64,000 bases of DNA from Alnus glutinosa (Eukaryota; Streptophyta; Magnoliopsida; Fagales; Betulaceae): NCBI RefSeq assembly GCF_958979055.1, contig NC_084889.1, positions 28,226,261-28,290,260 on the forward strand. The letters run 5' to 3'. Within the stretch, counting starts at the first letter, position 1. Every line of letters begins with the position of its first letter. The translations under genes and the position numbers were made by a program. The notes under the pieces are model-generated. The model was not told the origin of the DNA and did no database searches. It saw only the letters and a list, made by a program, of their open reading frames with translations. This document shows positions 10,659 to 22,198 of this stretch, piece by piece.

Positions 10659-13600
10659 ATGGCAGAACAGCTTCTCTTCGTCACTGCCGACCAAATCATT
10701 GAGACTTTGAGCTCACTGGCCGGCAAAGAGATGAGACTGCTCTGGGGCGTGGAAGATGAGATTGAAAGCCTGAGGAACACCGTCTCAACGATCAAAGCTG
10801 TGCTTCTGGATGCGGAGAAGAAACAGGCTGGGAACCATGCAGTCGGTGATTGGCTGGGAAAGCTAAACGACGCCATTTATGATGCGGATGACTTGCTGGA
10901 TGCTATTTCCACTGAAGCTCTACGAAGGGAAATAAGGACCCTGGAGAAGAAGGCAAAACAGGTACGTATTTTCTTTTCCAGATCAAATCAGCTTGCCTAT
11001 CGTCTTAGAATCGCCCTTAAGATTAAGGCGATTAGAAAGAGGTTAGATGCCATCAACGCCGATAGGGAGAGATTCCACTTGGAGGTACGCCATGTAGAGA
11101 CAGAGGTGGGTAACAGGGAGAGGGATAACACCCATTCTCTTGTACTTGCGGAAGCAGTTATTGGTCGAGAGGATGATAAGAAGGCAGTTATAGACTGTCT
11201 GATGGACTACAATTTTGAAGAAAACGTTTCAATCCTTCCAATTGTTGGGATAGGTGGATTAGGAAAGACTACACTGGCTCAACTCATATTCAATGATGAG
11301 CAAATCGAAAAGCATTTTGAGGTGAAAATGTGGGTGTGTGTCTCTGATAGCTTCCATGTTAAAAATATTGTTGAAAAAATCTTAGAATCTGCAACAAACA
11401 CGAAACAACCAATTGTTGAAATGAATACACTGGTAAACTATCTTGGAAAAGAAATCAATGGAAAGAAATACTTGCTCGTGTTGGATGATGTGTGGAATGA
11501 GGATCAGGAAAAATGGTCTCGATTGAAACAAGTGTTGATGGGTGGTGCAAGAGGCAGTAGAATATTAGTGACCACCCGCAATGAAAGTGTTGCAAGGATT
11601 GCCGGGATAGTTCAATCATATTCCTTAAGGGGTTTAGATGAAGACGCGTCATGGTCTTTATTTAAGCAAATGGCGTTTGAGAAAGGAAAAGAGCCAGAGA
11701 ATTCAAGCATCATAGCACTTGGGAGGGAGATCCTAAAAAGGTGTTTAGGTGTCCCTCTTGCCATAAGGACAATTGGAAGTTTACTAGGCTCCAAAAATCC
11801 CGAAACAGAGTGGTTGTCTTTTAAGAACAATGAACTCTCAAAAATATCTCAGAAAGAAAATGACATCTTACCAACTTTGAAGCTCAGTTATGATCAGCTT
11901 CCTTCACATTTGAAGCACTGCTTTGCTTATTGTAGTTTGTTTCCAAAGGATTACGAGATTGATAAATCAACACTGATTAAGCTTTGGATAGCACAAGGGT
12001 TTGTCAAGTTATCGGATCAAAACCGATGCTTGGAAGATGTTGGCAATGAGTATTTTATGGATTTACTCAGGAGATCATTCTTTCAAGAAGTTGAAATGGA
12101 TAAGTTTAGTAATGTAATTTGATGCAAAATGCATGACCTCATGCATGATCTTGCCCTATTGGTGGCAGGATCATTGATCACCACATTAGATGATAAGAAG
12201 AGTAACGTTGATGAAAAAACTCGTCATGTATCGTTTGTCGGTTACTATGAATCTTCATTGTGTAATGCAAGAAGGATACGAACATTTCTTTTTGGCGTTA
12301 AGGCTAAGATTGATTGCGATGCAATTTTTTCAAGTAACAAATTCTTGCGTGTGTTGGATCTACACGGGGGAGATCTTCACCTTCTGCCAAGCTCTATTGG
12401 GAAGTTGAAGCATTTAAGATATCTTGATCTTTCTTGGAACTTCAAACTTGAGAAGCTGCCTAATTCTATAACCAGGTTGCAAAATTTGCAAACACTAAGA
12501 CTCTCCAATTGTGTGTCACTCAAAGAATTGCCGAGAGGCATTAAAAGGTTAGTCAACCTCAGGCATCTGGAGATAGAAGAATGTTATGATTTGACTTATA
12601 TGCCACGTGGATTGGGGCAACTAACAAATCTTCAGACGTTATCAAGTTTTGTGGTCCCCTCAGGTTCTCACTCCAGGCGTAGCAGTGGTTTACAGGAACT
12701 AAACGGACTAAATAAGCTGAGAGGAGAGTTAGTGATTTTCGGTTTGAGACATCGGAAAGGCGTTGCGTCAGAATATAAAGCTGCAAATCTAAAGGAGAAA
12801 CAACATCTTCATGCTTTGGGTTTATGCTGGGTTGATGAAGAAGATGTCAATGATTTAGACGTTGCTACTGATGAAGCATCATTGGAAGGCTTCCAACCAC
12901 ACCCAAATCTGAAACAACTTCATTTATTATATTACTGGGGTTCAAGGCTTTCGAGTTGGCTTTTGTTAATGACCAATCTTGTTAGATTTGAATTATGGAT
13001 GTGTAAGAAATGTCAATACCTGCCACCATTGAGTCAACTGCCTTCTCTCAAGTTTCTTAGTCTTAAAAATATGGAGGCTATGCAGTACATATCAAACAGT
13101 GATGATGGCAATGAGTTTTCTTCTTCTTCATCGGCGCTAGTACCATTTTTTCCATCCCTTAAGGAAATCCAACTCCGTGATTGCCCTAATCTCAAGGGGT
13201 GGTGGAGGAGGGGGGATTCTTCTGTGGAGGTGAATAGTGATAATTTCGTTGAAATAACAACGGTAACATCGTTGACAAAGCATTGTTTACTCCCTTCATT
13301 TCCTTGTCTTTCAATATTATCCTTAAAGAATTGCCCTACGTTGACTTCCATGCCAATGTTTCCACATCTTGAAAGAGAGTTGGATCTGGACAATGCTAGC
13401 TCGAAGCCGTTGCAACAGACAATGATGATGAATACGGCAGCATCGCAAAGCTCAACGTCAACATCAACAACCTCCTTTTCATCCACTCCTCTCTCGAAAT
13501 TGAAGTATCTACAACTGAGTTCCATTGCGGATCTAGAAACTCTGTCGTTGCAGAACCTCACTTCTCTCGAGTCTTTAAAGATATCCAATTGCCATAGATT

Positions 13601-14060
13601 AAAGTCTCTCTCCCCAGGTATACAACATCTCATTGCCCTTCAAGTCCTGAATCTTGAGGATTGTCTTGAGCTTGAGCTAGCCAAAGATGAGGATTGGATG
13701 CAGTGGCAAGGTCTTACGAGCCTCCTCTCTCTTCGTTTCTCAAGCCTTCCAAAATTGGTGTCTCTCCCCTTGGGGCTTCAACATGCTACCACTCTACAAA
13801 AGCTCAAGATTTCAGATTGTGTAAGCTTGACGGCTATTCCAGAGTGGATCCACAATTGCAAATCACTTCAAGTGCTTGAAATTCGTAGATGCTTGAGTTT
13901 GGCATCACTACCTGAAGCGATGCTTAGGCTAACGTCTTTGCAGAGGCTACAAATTATTTATTGTCCCATCTTATTGCCAAGATGCGAGAGAGAGACAGGT
14001 GAGGATTGGGTTAAGATTGCTCACATTCCAGAGTTAGACTTACGGTATCTGCCTCGATAG
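10659..14060 (+). pseudogene. CC-NB-LRR disease-resistance gene with one in-frame TGA
   Basis: A single open exon of 1,133 codons apart from one TGA at 12120-12122. An N-terminal coiled-coil Rx-like domain (MAEQLLFVTADQIIETLSSL; EDVID-like DAIYDADDLLD) is followed by NB-ARC: P-loop GIGGLGKTT near residue 196, RNBS-A VKMWVCVSDSF, kinase-2 LLVLDDVWNED near 272, RNBS-B GSRILVTTRNESV, GLPL-type CLGVPLAI, RNBS-D CFAYCSLFPKDYE. Directly after the stop the frame resumes CKMHDLMHDLALL, the MHD motif, then about 15 leucine-rich repeats to the stop at 14058-14060. The family (RGA-like intracellular immune receptors) recognises pathogen effectors in the cytoplasm. Either this is a young pseudogene or it makes a CC-NB-ARC protein without MHD and LRR. 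A short intron hiding the TGA would also delete the MHD motif, so I disfavour it. Confidence 0.88.
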
Positions 14061-14990
14061 AGAGAAAATTCAAGCACCATGCATGCTCAACTGATTCAGG
14101 TATATTACTTGTCATTTTTTCTTAATCCTCCATAGAACTTGATGTACCCACCTTCTTCACCTTCATTTGCTTCATTTTTCTCTCAGTATTTCTTGGTTCT
14201 TAACTTTGAACATGGAAGCAACATAACTAGTTGAAGCATAGAAGAGTAACTTTAAAAAACGTAAGGCATTGCATTCATGATTCTTCAAATATTCTCTTAC
14301 TCATCAAAAAAAAAAAAAAATTGATTCTTCAAATATAAGGAGAAATAGTTAGTCTCTATTATTTGCTCTTTCCCACAACCTCATTTAATCAATTTGCAAC
14401 TGAGAACCTATGTTCATCACTCCCTCAATTCCACACTACTGTCATCTCAAACAAAAGACATTGAGTCAACTTACCATTCTCAGGACCCAGTCGATATGCC
14501 ATTGGTCCCACGACTTTGTCGGAACTGCTCTCATCAAGATCTTTTCCCACCCCTACACAACGGTGTGTGAGTTGCACTGTCAAGGAGGACTGGACTGGAC
14601 GCTGACAAGTGTGACGAAACCCAAATTGGCCCCTACACGAGAATTGGTATTCAATCATTTGGTTTTCGGTCTTGTTTCTCAGCTTTTTTTTTCCTTTGAG
14701 CGAAGAAAAGATGGGATGGTTGTTGTTCTTATTGATAATGCTGTAGATGCCAAATGAAAGAGGTGTAGGAGAGCGAGAGGATGGCTTACACTGCTGGGTT
14801 CTTTGAGCTTGAGCCTTGCTCGATAAGGTTCTGTTTCTTTTTTTTTTTTCTTTTTCTTTTTTTGTTGTTGTTTCCTATTATTACTACTACTAGTATTTAA
14901 TTTTTTTGTACTCGTCTTTCATTTTTTTATATGTAAATATTTATTTGGTTGGGTTTCTAGTGTTTGTTTTGATAGCTCTACTGTTGTTTT
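14061..14990. other. Intergenic, no gene recognised
   Basis: This holds the NB-LRR transcript tail and AT-rich flank. A moderately GC-rich patch (14410-14760) is open in one frame but has no recognisable motif. Confidence 0.4.
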
Positions 14991-15006
14991 AAGATAGTAT
15001 GAATAT

Positions 15007-16005
15007 GCTCAACAATATTTTCCAGTGAGAGAAGCTCCCGTTTTCTAGTGAGAGAGAGAGCCGGCAGTTTGTCTTGGTTTTGGGGGAGGGAGGCTTTCAC
15101 GCCTCCCTCCTCCCTGAGTTTTTTGTTGTTGGCCATCTTAGTCTTAGTTGTTAAGATGGTTTTTTAGTTTGTTGTTTGAGTCTTCCGACCTTTTGGGTTG
15201 TGGAAGTTTTTGTCGCCCCGGTGTGTATTCGGTGGGTGTTTTAGGTTTTATGGTTTTAGCTTGTAAAGGCAGGAGAGCTCTCTGGTGAAGGTGTCGGTGG
15301 GGACTAGTCACCCATGGCGTGTCGATGGCGGAGCTTGAGGTTGTGTTGTTCACTGTCAGATTTTTGGAGGCCAGATTTACAAGTTTTCGCCGTCTTCTGG
15401 TGGACACGCGCCCGTCAGCTGTGTTCGTCGTCAGTCTCTGGTGCTCCAGCCGCTCTCCACGGTTGTGCGGTCTCTCGGTGATCGGCGCGTGGCCTTCACG
15501 CGCCTGGGGTGGTTTTCGGTTCGGATCGCGCGTGAGGGCTGCAAACCTGGTTTTTTCGCCGTGGTTTGGTGGATCTGGTTGTTCGAAGGTTTTGGCGCTT
15601 CAGGGTTGATGGGCTTGTTTTCTGGTGCCGGCGCGTGCGGTGCACGCGCCGCCACAGGCGGTGGCTTTCCCGGCAGAGACTTTCCTCCGTTGAGCTTTTC
15701 CTGTTTTGTTTATTGTTTGTGTTTGTTTGGACAGTTTGCTTTGTACGTACATTAATCTAAGTCATTGGCAGTCGTCCAGAATGTGTGACCGACTCCCTGT
15801 TCCAGTAAAGGTGTATGTCAACGCAGAGGCATCATTCTGTTGGCTGGGTTTTATTTAGTAGCAACTGTCTGTATTGTATTGAGATGTTTGTACACCTTTA
15901 AGGTGTCTGTTTTATGCTTCACCCTTGTGGTGTCTGCTGTTGTAAGACTATTTGATCTCAATGAAAGGTTTCTTTTCCTCAAAAAAAAAAAAGAAAAAAG
16001 AAAAA
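15007..16005 (+). mobile_element. About 1-kb retroposon with poly(A) tail and 17-bp target duplication
   Basis: The insert is bounded by AAGATAGTATGAATATG on the left (about 14991-15007) and by the same 17 bases after its A-rich tail (about 16007-16023). The body is GC-rich at 15200-15700 with no intact protein, then AT-rich 3' sequence ending 'tctcaatgaaaggtttc' plus an A tail. It is probably a 5'-truncated LINE or its non-autonomous derivative. A related minus-strand copy may lie at 23722-24222 (shared cgcgtgagggct). Confidence 0.75.
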
Positions 16006-16030
16006 AAAGATAGTATGAATATGGCTTATA

Positions 16031-16095
16031 TTTCTTTTGAATTCAACCCCGATATGGTATATTTTATACCATATCGGGGTTGAATTCAAAAGAAA
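16031..16095. repeat. Perfect 31-bp inverted repeat with 3-base spacer
   Basis: Left arm 16031-16061, spacer ttt 16062-16064, right arm 16065-16095, every base paired by my reading. It sits a few bases beyond the end of the retroposon target duplication. Confidence 0.9.
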
Positions 16096-16534
16096 CATAA
16101 GTCTGCATGGCTAGAGACAAAGGGTAAAGCTGTAGCAAAGCTCCACACAAATAAGGTTTTGGTAAGATAGGTCCGTAGAACCGGGCTCGTTCTCTCTTGA
16201 TCATTAAAGCTTCAAGCGTTTCTTTCTTCCTATATGAATCTGAATAAGAAAGAAGGAATTGCATTCCAAACAATTATGTTATCATTCCTTCTACGTGCTT
16301 GTTATCAAAATTATATATATTTTTAGGCTTCAAATTTAAGCTTGGTTGTTATCAAAATTAGATGCTCTGATGAGAAATCTTGGTTTCATTTCTGGATAAG
16401 ATTGAGCTATACCCGTGCATACCATTGCAATTTTGCAATGACGGGCATCATTAGTTAAACGATGTGTTGCTGCAGAAGGTTATATTTAGTTCTCCTGGAT
16501 CAAGTTTGACATTTTCTAATACGAGTCCAATAAA

Positions 16535-17148
16535 AAAAAAAAAAAGAACCGGTAAAAAGTAAAACGTGGCAAACCCTCACTAAGAGCATTCCCAATGGCT
16601 TATGTATATCTCAATCTAGAATATTTAATCAAATCTATTTTATCTAGTTTAACTAATGAGCTTTAAAATTCACCATACATCAAATTATTTATTCTTAACT
16701 TTATATTATTTATTTTTATTATTTTTCATTAATTTTTTTCATTATACTATTTTTTTTTTTTTCCACGTGGGTCTCGTTTGATAACTCTACTACTTTACAC
16801 ACTTTCTCTTAGATCTCCACTATAAAGGAAGAAAAAAAAGGAAGAACGTGGAGTCATGGAGGGAGAAGGGACCAAAAAAAAAAAAAAAAAAAGGGAAAAT
16901 GTGGAGATAAAGAACAAAAAAAAAAAAATAGAGAAGTGAATAGTATAATTCTACTTGTAGAGTTGCACAATTTATGGAATTAAGAAAAATCTATTCTAGA
17001 GTTGGAATACATAGGCCAATGGAATATCTTTTTAGCACTTTTGTTATCTATTCTACCTTAAAGTTGCAAATAGATAATCCATTTGGAGTGCTCTAACATG
17101 GCACTCTAGACCCCTAAACCCTCACTAACGTGCAATTTTGGGTCCTTC
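16535..17148. repeat. Duplicate of the RCI2 promoter segment, split by a MITE
   Basis: The sequence 'aaagtaaaacgtggcaaa' and, after the MITE, 'ggcactctagacccctaaa...caattttgggtccttcc' match 18773-18860 in the RCI2 promoter. It ends abruptly at ccttcc, where FMC1 3' sequence begins. Confidence 0.75.
16584..17093. mobile_element. PIF/Harbinger-type MITE with TAA target duplication
   Basis: Termini are GAGCATTCCCAATGG and the complement of GAGCACTCCAAATGG. TAA flanks both sides (16581-16583, 17094-17096). The paralogous sequence near 18800 (cctgactaacgtggcag) shows the empty site with one TAA. The interior is AT-rich and non-coding. Confidence 0.85.
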
Positions 17149-18010
17149 CGGAGGTTTATCAGCCTTGATGGTTGGGTTTTTGTTTTACTTTTGTCTTATT
17201 TTTCATGCCTTTCATATTTACCAATTTGTGGAGAAATAGCTGCCTTTATCGGACTATGATTTCTTTGTCTTTATGTTTAACTCATTTGCTGCCAACGGAG
17301 TTGAACCTAAGGTTTTGTTACTGCACTGTTTTCTCATCTTGATAAAGAGAAGCTCAATTGTATTGGTTGAGCTTATAAAGTGTATCAATGGAAAATAGGG
17401 AGAGCTAGAATTCATAAAATTTTACTTTGTAGTTCTTGAAGGTCACATTGGAAGAAACCATCCCCATTATGATGTTTTATTTGACACTTGCAATTGTTAA
17501 TGGGTTCTGTAACCCAAATGATTAGGTTAATTTTCAAGTGAGGGTTCCCTCCCCATCTTGTGTTAATTTTCCAGGCTACAGTTTTGCAGGGAGCCTGTGG
17601 CTTGATTCTCTTTTAAAAGGCCATCGTGAAATCACTCCTCCTTAGATCCAGGTATCTGTTTGAAATTGCAACAGCCTCTTCTTGTCATTTCTGTCTGATT
17701 GTTCTTCATTTCCCTTCCATTTCTGATTGCTGAAGCTTTTGAGAAAAAAATTGTCACAACATAAGACTACTATTTTGAGAACTAAATCAGCAGGGTAGTT
17801 TTAGTCGTCATCAAAATGAATATGATGTGCAAGTTTTTTAGGGATCTTGGGATTGCCTTGGCTAACAAACTACCTCTTTGTATTGTCAGGTGCCTTAATT
17901 CTTGGTCTGATCTTTGTAGACTTAATAGTTGCAGCGTTTTTGTTTTCATTTGTAATATAATAGATAGAATATGGCCTTTTATGCTACTCGATTATTTTGG
18001 AAGGAGATGC
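17149..18010. repeat. Duplicate of FMC1 3' end and downstream flank
   Basis: It begins at the last FMC1 codons (ggaggtttatcagccttga) and follows 6173-6930 with indels, then weaker matches. There is no upstream exon, so it is a non-coding remnant. Confidence 0.8.
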
Positions 18011-18113
18011 TATCAATATAATTCTTGTCATTCAGCAGTTTGACTCTTTTTAAAAATTGGAATTTTGCTGTCATTATTTCTGATATAACTGTTAACTTGT
18101 CTTCTTTGTATAG

Positions 18114-18267
18114 CCGGAAGGCTTGTAAAGTCTCTTGGAATGCAAATTACCGTACACATCGTTTAACCCGATGGGCCGCTTCTAACCTTGTGTTTGGAAG
18201 CATTCTCATTTGGTCACCTATTCTCTTTTCCATTCGGATCAAGAATGAGAAAGACCCTCGCTTGTAA
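18114..18267 (+). pseudogene. RNase H-like (RVT_3) C-terminal scrap
   Basis: The frame reads ANYRTHRLTRWAASNLVFGS and ends at TAA 18265-18267. It resembles the end of plant RNase H/LINE proteins (N-x-x-A/T-H-x-L-A/T-R-W-A). An acceptor-like ag precedes it. It is only about 50 residues and has no partner exon. Confidence 0.4.
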
Positions 18268-18489
18268 CATTTTTCCTATTGACATAATAAAAAATAAAAT
18301 AAAACCGTTGTTTCTCCATGATTAGGTTTGCTGGGGACTAAGGAGTGATGTAGGATCAACAATAATCAGCAAAAATCACACTCACACCGAAAGAAGTTAA
18401 AAGGGGGAAAGAAAGAGAGGCTAAGGGAAGAGAAATTACGAAAATTAATTTCATATATTTTTTATTTCATCAAAGGATTATTTTGTTGG

Positions 18490-18635
18490 ATTATTTCTCA
18501 CAACAACCCCACAACAAGCTGACGTGACTAATATTTTATTATTTTTTTACAAAAAGAAAAGAAAACAAAACAAAAAAAATAATAAAATATTACCAGCCAC
18601 ATCAGCTTGTAGGGCTGTTGTGAGAAATGAGTGTA
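18490..18635. mobile_element. Foldback MITE
   Basis: The left arm 'atttctcacaacaacccc' with 'aagctgacgtg', and the right arm complement of 'atttctcacaacagccct' with 'aagctgatgtg', flank an AT/A-rich centre. Arms extend about 55 bp. Exact edges and target duplication are uncertain. Confidence 0.65.
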
Positions 18636-18810
18636 AGGATCATTTCTCATAACTAAGAGTCTAAGATGAATGATACAAACACAATATTTTTATACAACAA
18701 TTACACAACTTCTCTGACAACTACCCTAATCTAATTAAACTTAGTATGAAATAAAATAAAATAAAAAAAAAAAAGTAAAACGTGGCAAAACCTGACTAAC
18801 GTGGCAGTCT

Positions 18811-19041
18811 GTACCCCTAAACACTGACATCTGTCCTAAACCAATTTTGGCTCCTTCCTCCTTCTCCGTATACCCCTAACACGTACTGTACCCCTAAACA
18901 CTGACATCTGTCCTAAACCAATTTTGGCTCCTTCCTCCTTCTCCGTATACCCCTAACACGTACTGTACCCCTAAACACTGACATCTGTCCTAAACCAATT
19001 TTTGCTCCTTCCTCCTTCTCCGTATACCCCCTAACACGTAC
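18811..19041. repeat. 77-bp tandem repeat, three copies, in the RCI2 promoter
   Basis: Copies start at 18811, 18888 and 18965 (gtacccctaaacactgacat) and are almost identical; the last has one extra C. Each ends with an ACGT-core motif (acacgtact). The array ends about 100 bases before the ATG of RCI2. Confidence 0.92.
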
Positions 19042-19137
19042 TCTCAGATCTAGACGCAAAACCATTTCCTCTCTCCCAAAGCTTTCAGCATTACCCTACC
19101 CTCTCCAGAAAACCTCCATCAAATTCAGCAGAAATTC

Positions 19138-19400
19138 ATGGGTTCAGAAACTTTCCTGGAAGTGATACTCGCAATACTCCTCCCACCTGTTGGGGTCTTC
19201 CTGCGCTACGGCTGTGCAGTAACTAATTCTTCTAATCTGTTCACATTTTCTTAACCAAAATACGTTGTGTATTTTCATGAACATTTTTTTTTTTTTTTTT
19301 TTTTGAATTGTTGCAGGTGGAGTTCTGGATATGTTTGCTTCTGACACTGTTCGGGTACATTCCTGGAATCATATATGCGCTCTATGTGTTAGTAGGATAG
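19138..19400 (+). CDS. RCI2: RCI2/PMP3 hydrophobic membrane peptide, two exons
   Basis: Exons 19138-19218 and 19317-19400 give 54 residues, the usual length. Exon 1 reads MGSETFLEVILAILLPPVGV then FLRYGCA; exon 2 reads VEFWICLLLTLFGYIPGIIY then ALYVLVG. This is the UPF0057/Pmp3 signature: two membrane helices with the PPVGVFLRYGC and FGYIPGIIYA blocks. The intron is phase 0 with GCA/gtaact and ttgcag/GTG and contains a long T-tract. Family members are plasma-membrane peptides induced by cold, salt, drought and ABA and involved in ion homeostasis. The upstream 77-bp array with ACGT cores fits stress regulation, but that is inference. It is the single intact gene lying between two tandem duplications. 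Confidence 0.93.
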
Positions 19401-19526
19401 AGTGATCAAGAACCATATTTGAGATCTACGTACGTGTTAGAAACTTGCTCTTTTTTCATGTCATCGTCTGTTTAATTTAATCTTAAGATGATCAGTGGCT
19501 GCTTTGTTTTTAGATTACAATAATAT

Positions 19527-20250
19527 TTGACTAATTCGAGTGATGTTGTTTGTCTTTCTGTTCTTAATTTCTATATGCTTTTGAATAACTACAAGAAAAT
19601 TAAATCTGAAAATATCTTTTGTGGGGTGCACTCTTATTTGCCAATCATTGTCAATTGTCTTCGTCTACTTTTCATGCCTTTAAATCGGTTTTTGGACTTT
19701 GGCATGGCATGGGCTTGATCTTCTTCTTCTTTCTCTTCTCTTCTCTTCTCTTCTTCTCCTTTCTTTTATTATTATTATTATTATTTTTTTAAGTATTAAA
19801 TTTATATTTTTTTATTGACTTATCCGTTTAGAATAAATAATGATTTAATGGTATTAAATCAATTGGTCTTGAATTCGAATATTGTCTTAACAATAATTCC
19901 AAAGTATTTATTAAATTATTAAATATATATTCTTATGGGTTTAAGCTTTTAGAAGTAGATGCCTTGTTCTATAAGCTGGAATGATACATGACTTTTGGAT
20001 TAAAAAGGTAAGTTATTGATGTTCTTTATCTTTCTGTTCTTAATTTCTATATGGTTTTGAATAAATGGCAATGGGAACAGGTTTGGGTGCATAACAGTCC
20101 AAGAACTATGACTAATTAGAAGGAAATTAAAAAAATCTCAAAATATCTTTAGTGGGGTGCACTCTTGTTTGCCAGTCCTTGTCAACTGTCTTCTTTTTTT
20201 TTCAGACCTTTAAATGAGTTTTTGGCATAGATTGGGGTTGATCTTCTTTT
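19527..20250. repeat. Local duplication of about 480 bp offset within unit A
   Basis: The block 'tttctgttcttaatttctat...gtggggtgcactctt...' occurs at about 19553 and again at about 20033. Unit B has it once (about 41200-41420) with features of both, so it arose within unit A or was lost in B. Confidence 0.65.
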
Positions 20251-20398
20251 ATTTTTATTATTTTATTATTTTTTAATCTTTTAAAGTATTAATTAAATGA
20301 AAATTTTAACTTATTATAATAAGTGGTGATTTAATATAGTATCAGATCAAATGTTTTGAATTTGAACCATTTTTTAGTCAATCATTTTATTTTAATTA

Positions 20399-20530
20399 AG
20401 AGGGATGCTAGAACTCATTCTAGTATTCTTCTGGTGTCCATCTGAAATGACATAAATGTAAAATAAAAATTACATTTATCTAATTTCAGATGGACACTAG
20501 AATAACACTAGAAGGAGTTTTAGCATTCTT
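20399..20530. mobile_element. Short foldback MITE
   Basis: The arm 'gatgctagaactcattctag' with 'gtccatctgaaat' is mirrored by 'atttcagatggacactagaa' with 'gttttagcattctt'. The centre is AT-rich. Unit B lacks it at the matching point (about 41575). The target duplication is probably aattaa. Confidence 0.65.
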
Positions 20531-22163
20531 CTTCAATTAAATACCAGTCATTCTATTTTAATTAAATATTTTATATGATGTTAAAATATTTAAATTATTA
20601 AATTTATCTATTTTTATCCGACAAATAGTAATTTAACATATCATTTGGAAGTAAATGTCTTGTTCTATAAGTTTGAATGATACATGATTTTTGGTTTAAA
20701 AGGTAAGGGAAATGGAAAATAGTTTGGAAATGGGCTTTTTTTTTTTCTTTTTTTTCTTTTTTTTTTTCTTTCCTAGTCTCGAAAGAACATCTTTATGCGG
20801 GAAAAGGGAATTCTCAATTCTTCCTATCTAGTCTATTAAATCCATACAAGAATAGACCCATTTTTATTTATTAAGCATGTGATTTTTACTTATTAAGCAT
20901 GTGATTTTTCTTGTCTTCATTTTAAACGCGTGTCGTGTTTGTTTTGAATAATATTCTACTTTTTTCAAAAATAAATCATGTTTTATTTAATTTTTTAAAA
21001 TTTTATCTAACATAATAAAACTTTATAATTCGCGCAGTGAATTCAAATAATATTCGAATTCAACACTCAAACAAACTATAATTATTCGAGTAAAAAGTAG
21101 CACTCATTTATGACTCATTAACCAATGCTACATATTGTAAGTAGTTTAAACTTTTGTTTTCAAAGTCATTAAGCAATGCTGCGTATTGAAAGTAGTTTAA
21201 ACTTCTGTTTTCAAAGTCTTTGACATGAAAAGTCACGTATTACGTATAACATAATAAAATACTTATAACATCATGTTGAGTGTATGATATTATAAAAATA
21301 TTTAAAACACATCACGTTAGCTGGCATGAAATAAGTGTGAAAAATAGTATTATTCTAGTTATTTTTCCTATTTAGTCTGCTATTCGATAGTTTATTAAAT
21401 TGACACGGGTCTAAAATGGGTAAGAAAATTACGTGTATTTTAGACACATGTCAATCTAATATTCATTTAAACACTTTTTGAAGAAACTGTCCTCTTAAAC
21501 AACAAGAAGGTGTAGTCTAATGAGTCTAAACGCGTGGCATTTGCTTTTGACACAAGTTAAGCTGAGTCGTCGGTGGCTTTTTGGGGATGGTGGGAAGGAT
21601 TACTAGGTCAAGTTTGTTTGGTTAGATTGAAGAATAATTGCATCACAAAAGAGAATTGAGAAAATACAAATTGTTCACTATAATTCAATTTCTTTAACTT
21701 CACGTGGGTTTGAATATACAAGATCAAACCTTTTGGTCATCAAATCTGGACCCAACTACTCTATCTATGCCATTTTGTTGTACACAATTCTCAAAAACAT
21801 TTTCTTAATCACACAACATTTCCTTACAATTTTTTTTAAAAAAAAAAAAAAAAAAAATTAAGAAAAATGATAGAAATCACTCCCAGGACAATGGTTTTGA
21901 AAAAAATAGCCTAAATAGGGATGGACTGGAGATTTAAAGGGCATGTTTGAGTAATATATATATATTTTTAATTATATTTTATTATTTTTCAGAAACAAAT
22001 TTGGGTTATTTTTTAGAATTCAAATTATACTCAAGTTTTATTTAAAAACTTTTTTTTTTTTTTTAAATCTTGTTTTAAGTTCTCTTAACCATCAAAACAT
22101 AATTTTTCTCTCTCGGTATTTGCAATTTTAAATATAATGCAGAATAGTAAAATATAATACACC

Positions 22164-22198
<35 letters not shown>

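Noticed and set aside
12114..12168. Possible 55-base intron hiding the NB-LRR stop codon (gtaatt...ggcag)
   Set aside because: It would delete the MHD motif, and the frame on both sides is already continuous; a nonsense change is simpler.
14410..14757. 115-codon open frame downstream of the NB-LRR gene
   Set aside because: No recognisable motif or splice partner; may be chance.
15319..15760. Overlapping plus-strand frames in GC-rich sequence
   Set aside because: They lie within the 1-kb retroposon body, show no domain, and both strands are open because of base composition.
16064..16273. 69-codon minus-strand frame (FGMQFLLSYSDSYRKK...), possible organelle-derived piece
   Set aside because: I could not match it to a specific organelle gene; part of it is simply the arm of the 31-bp palindrome.
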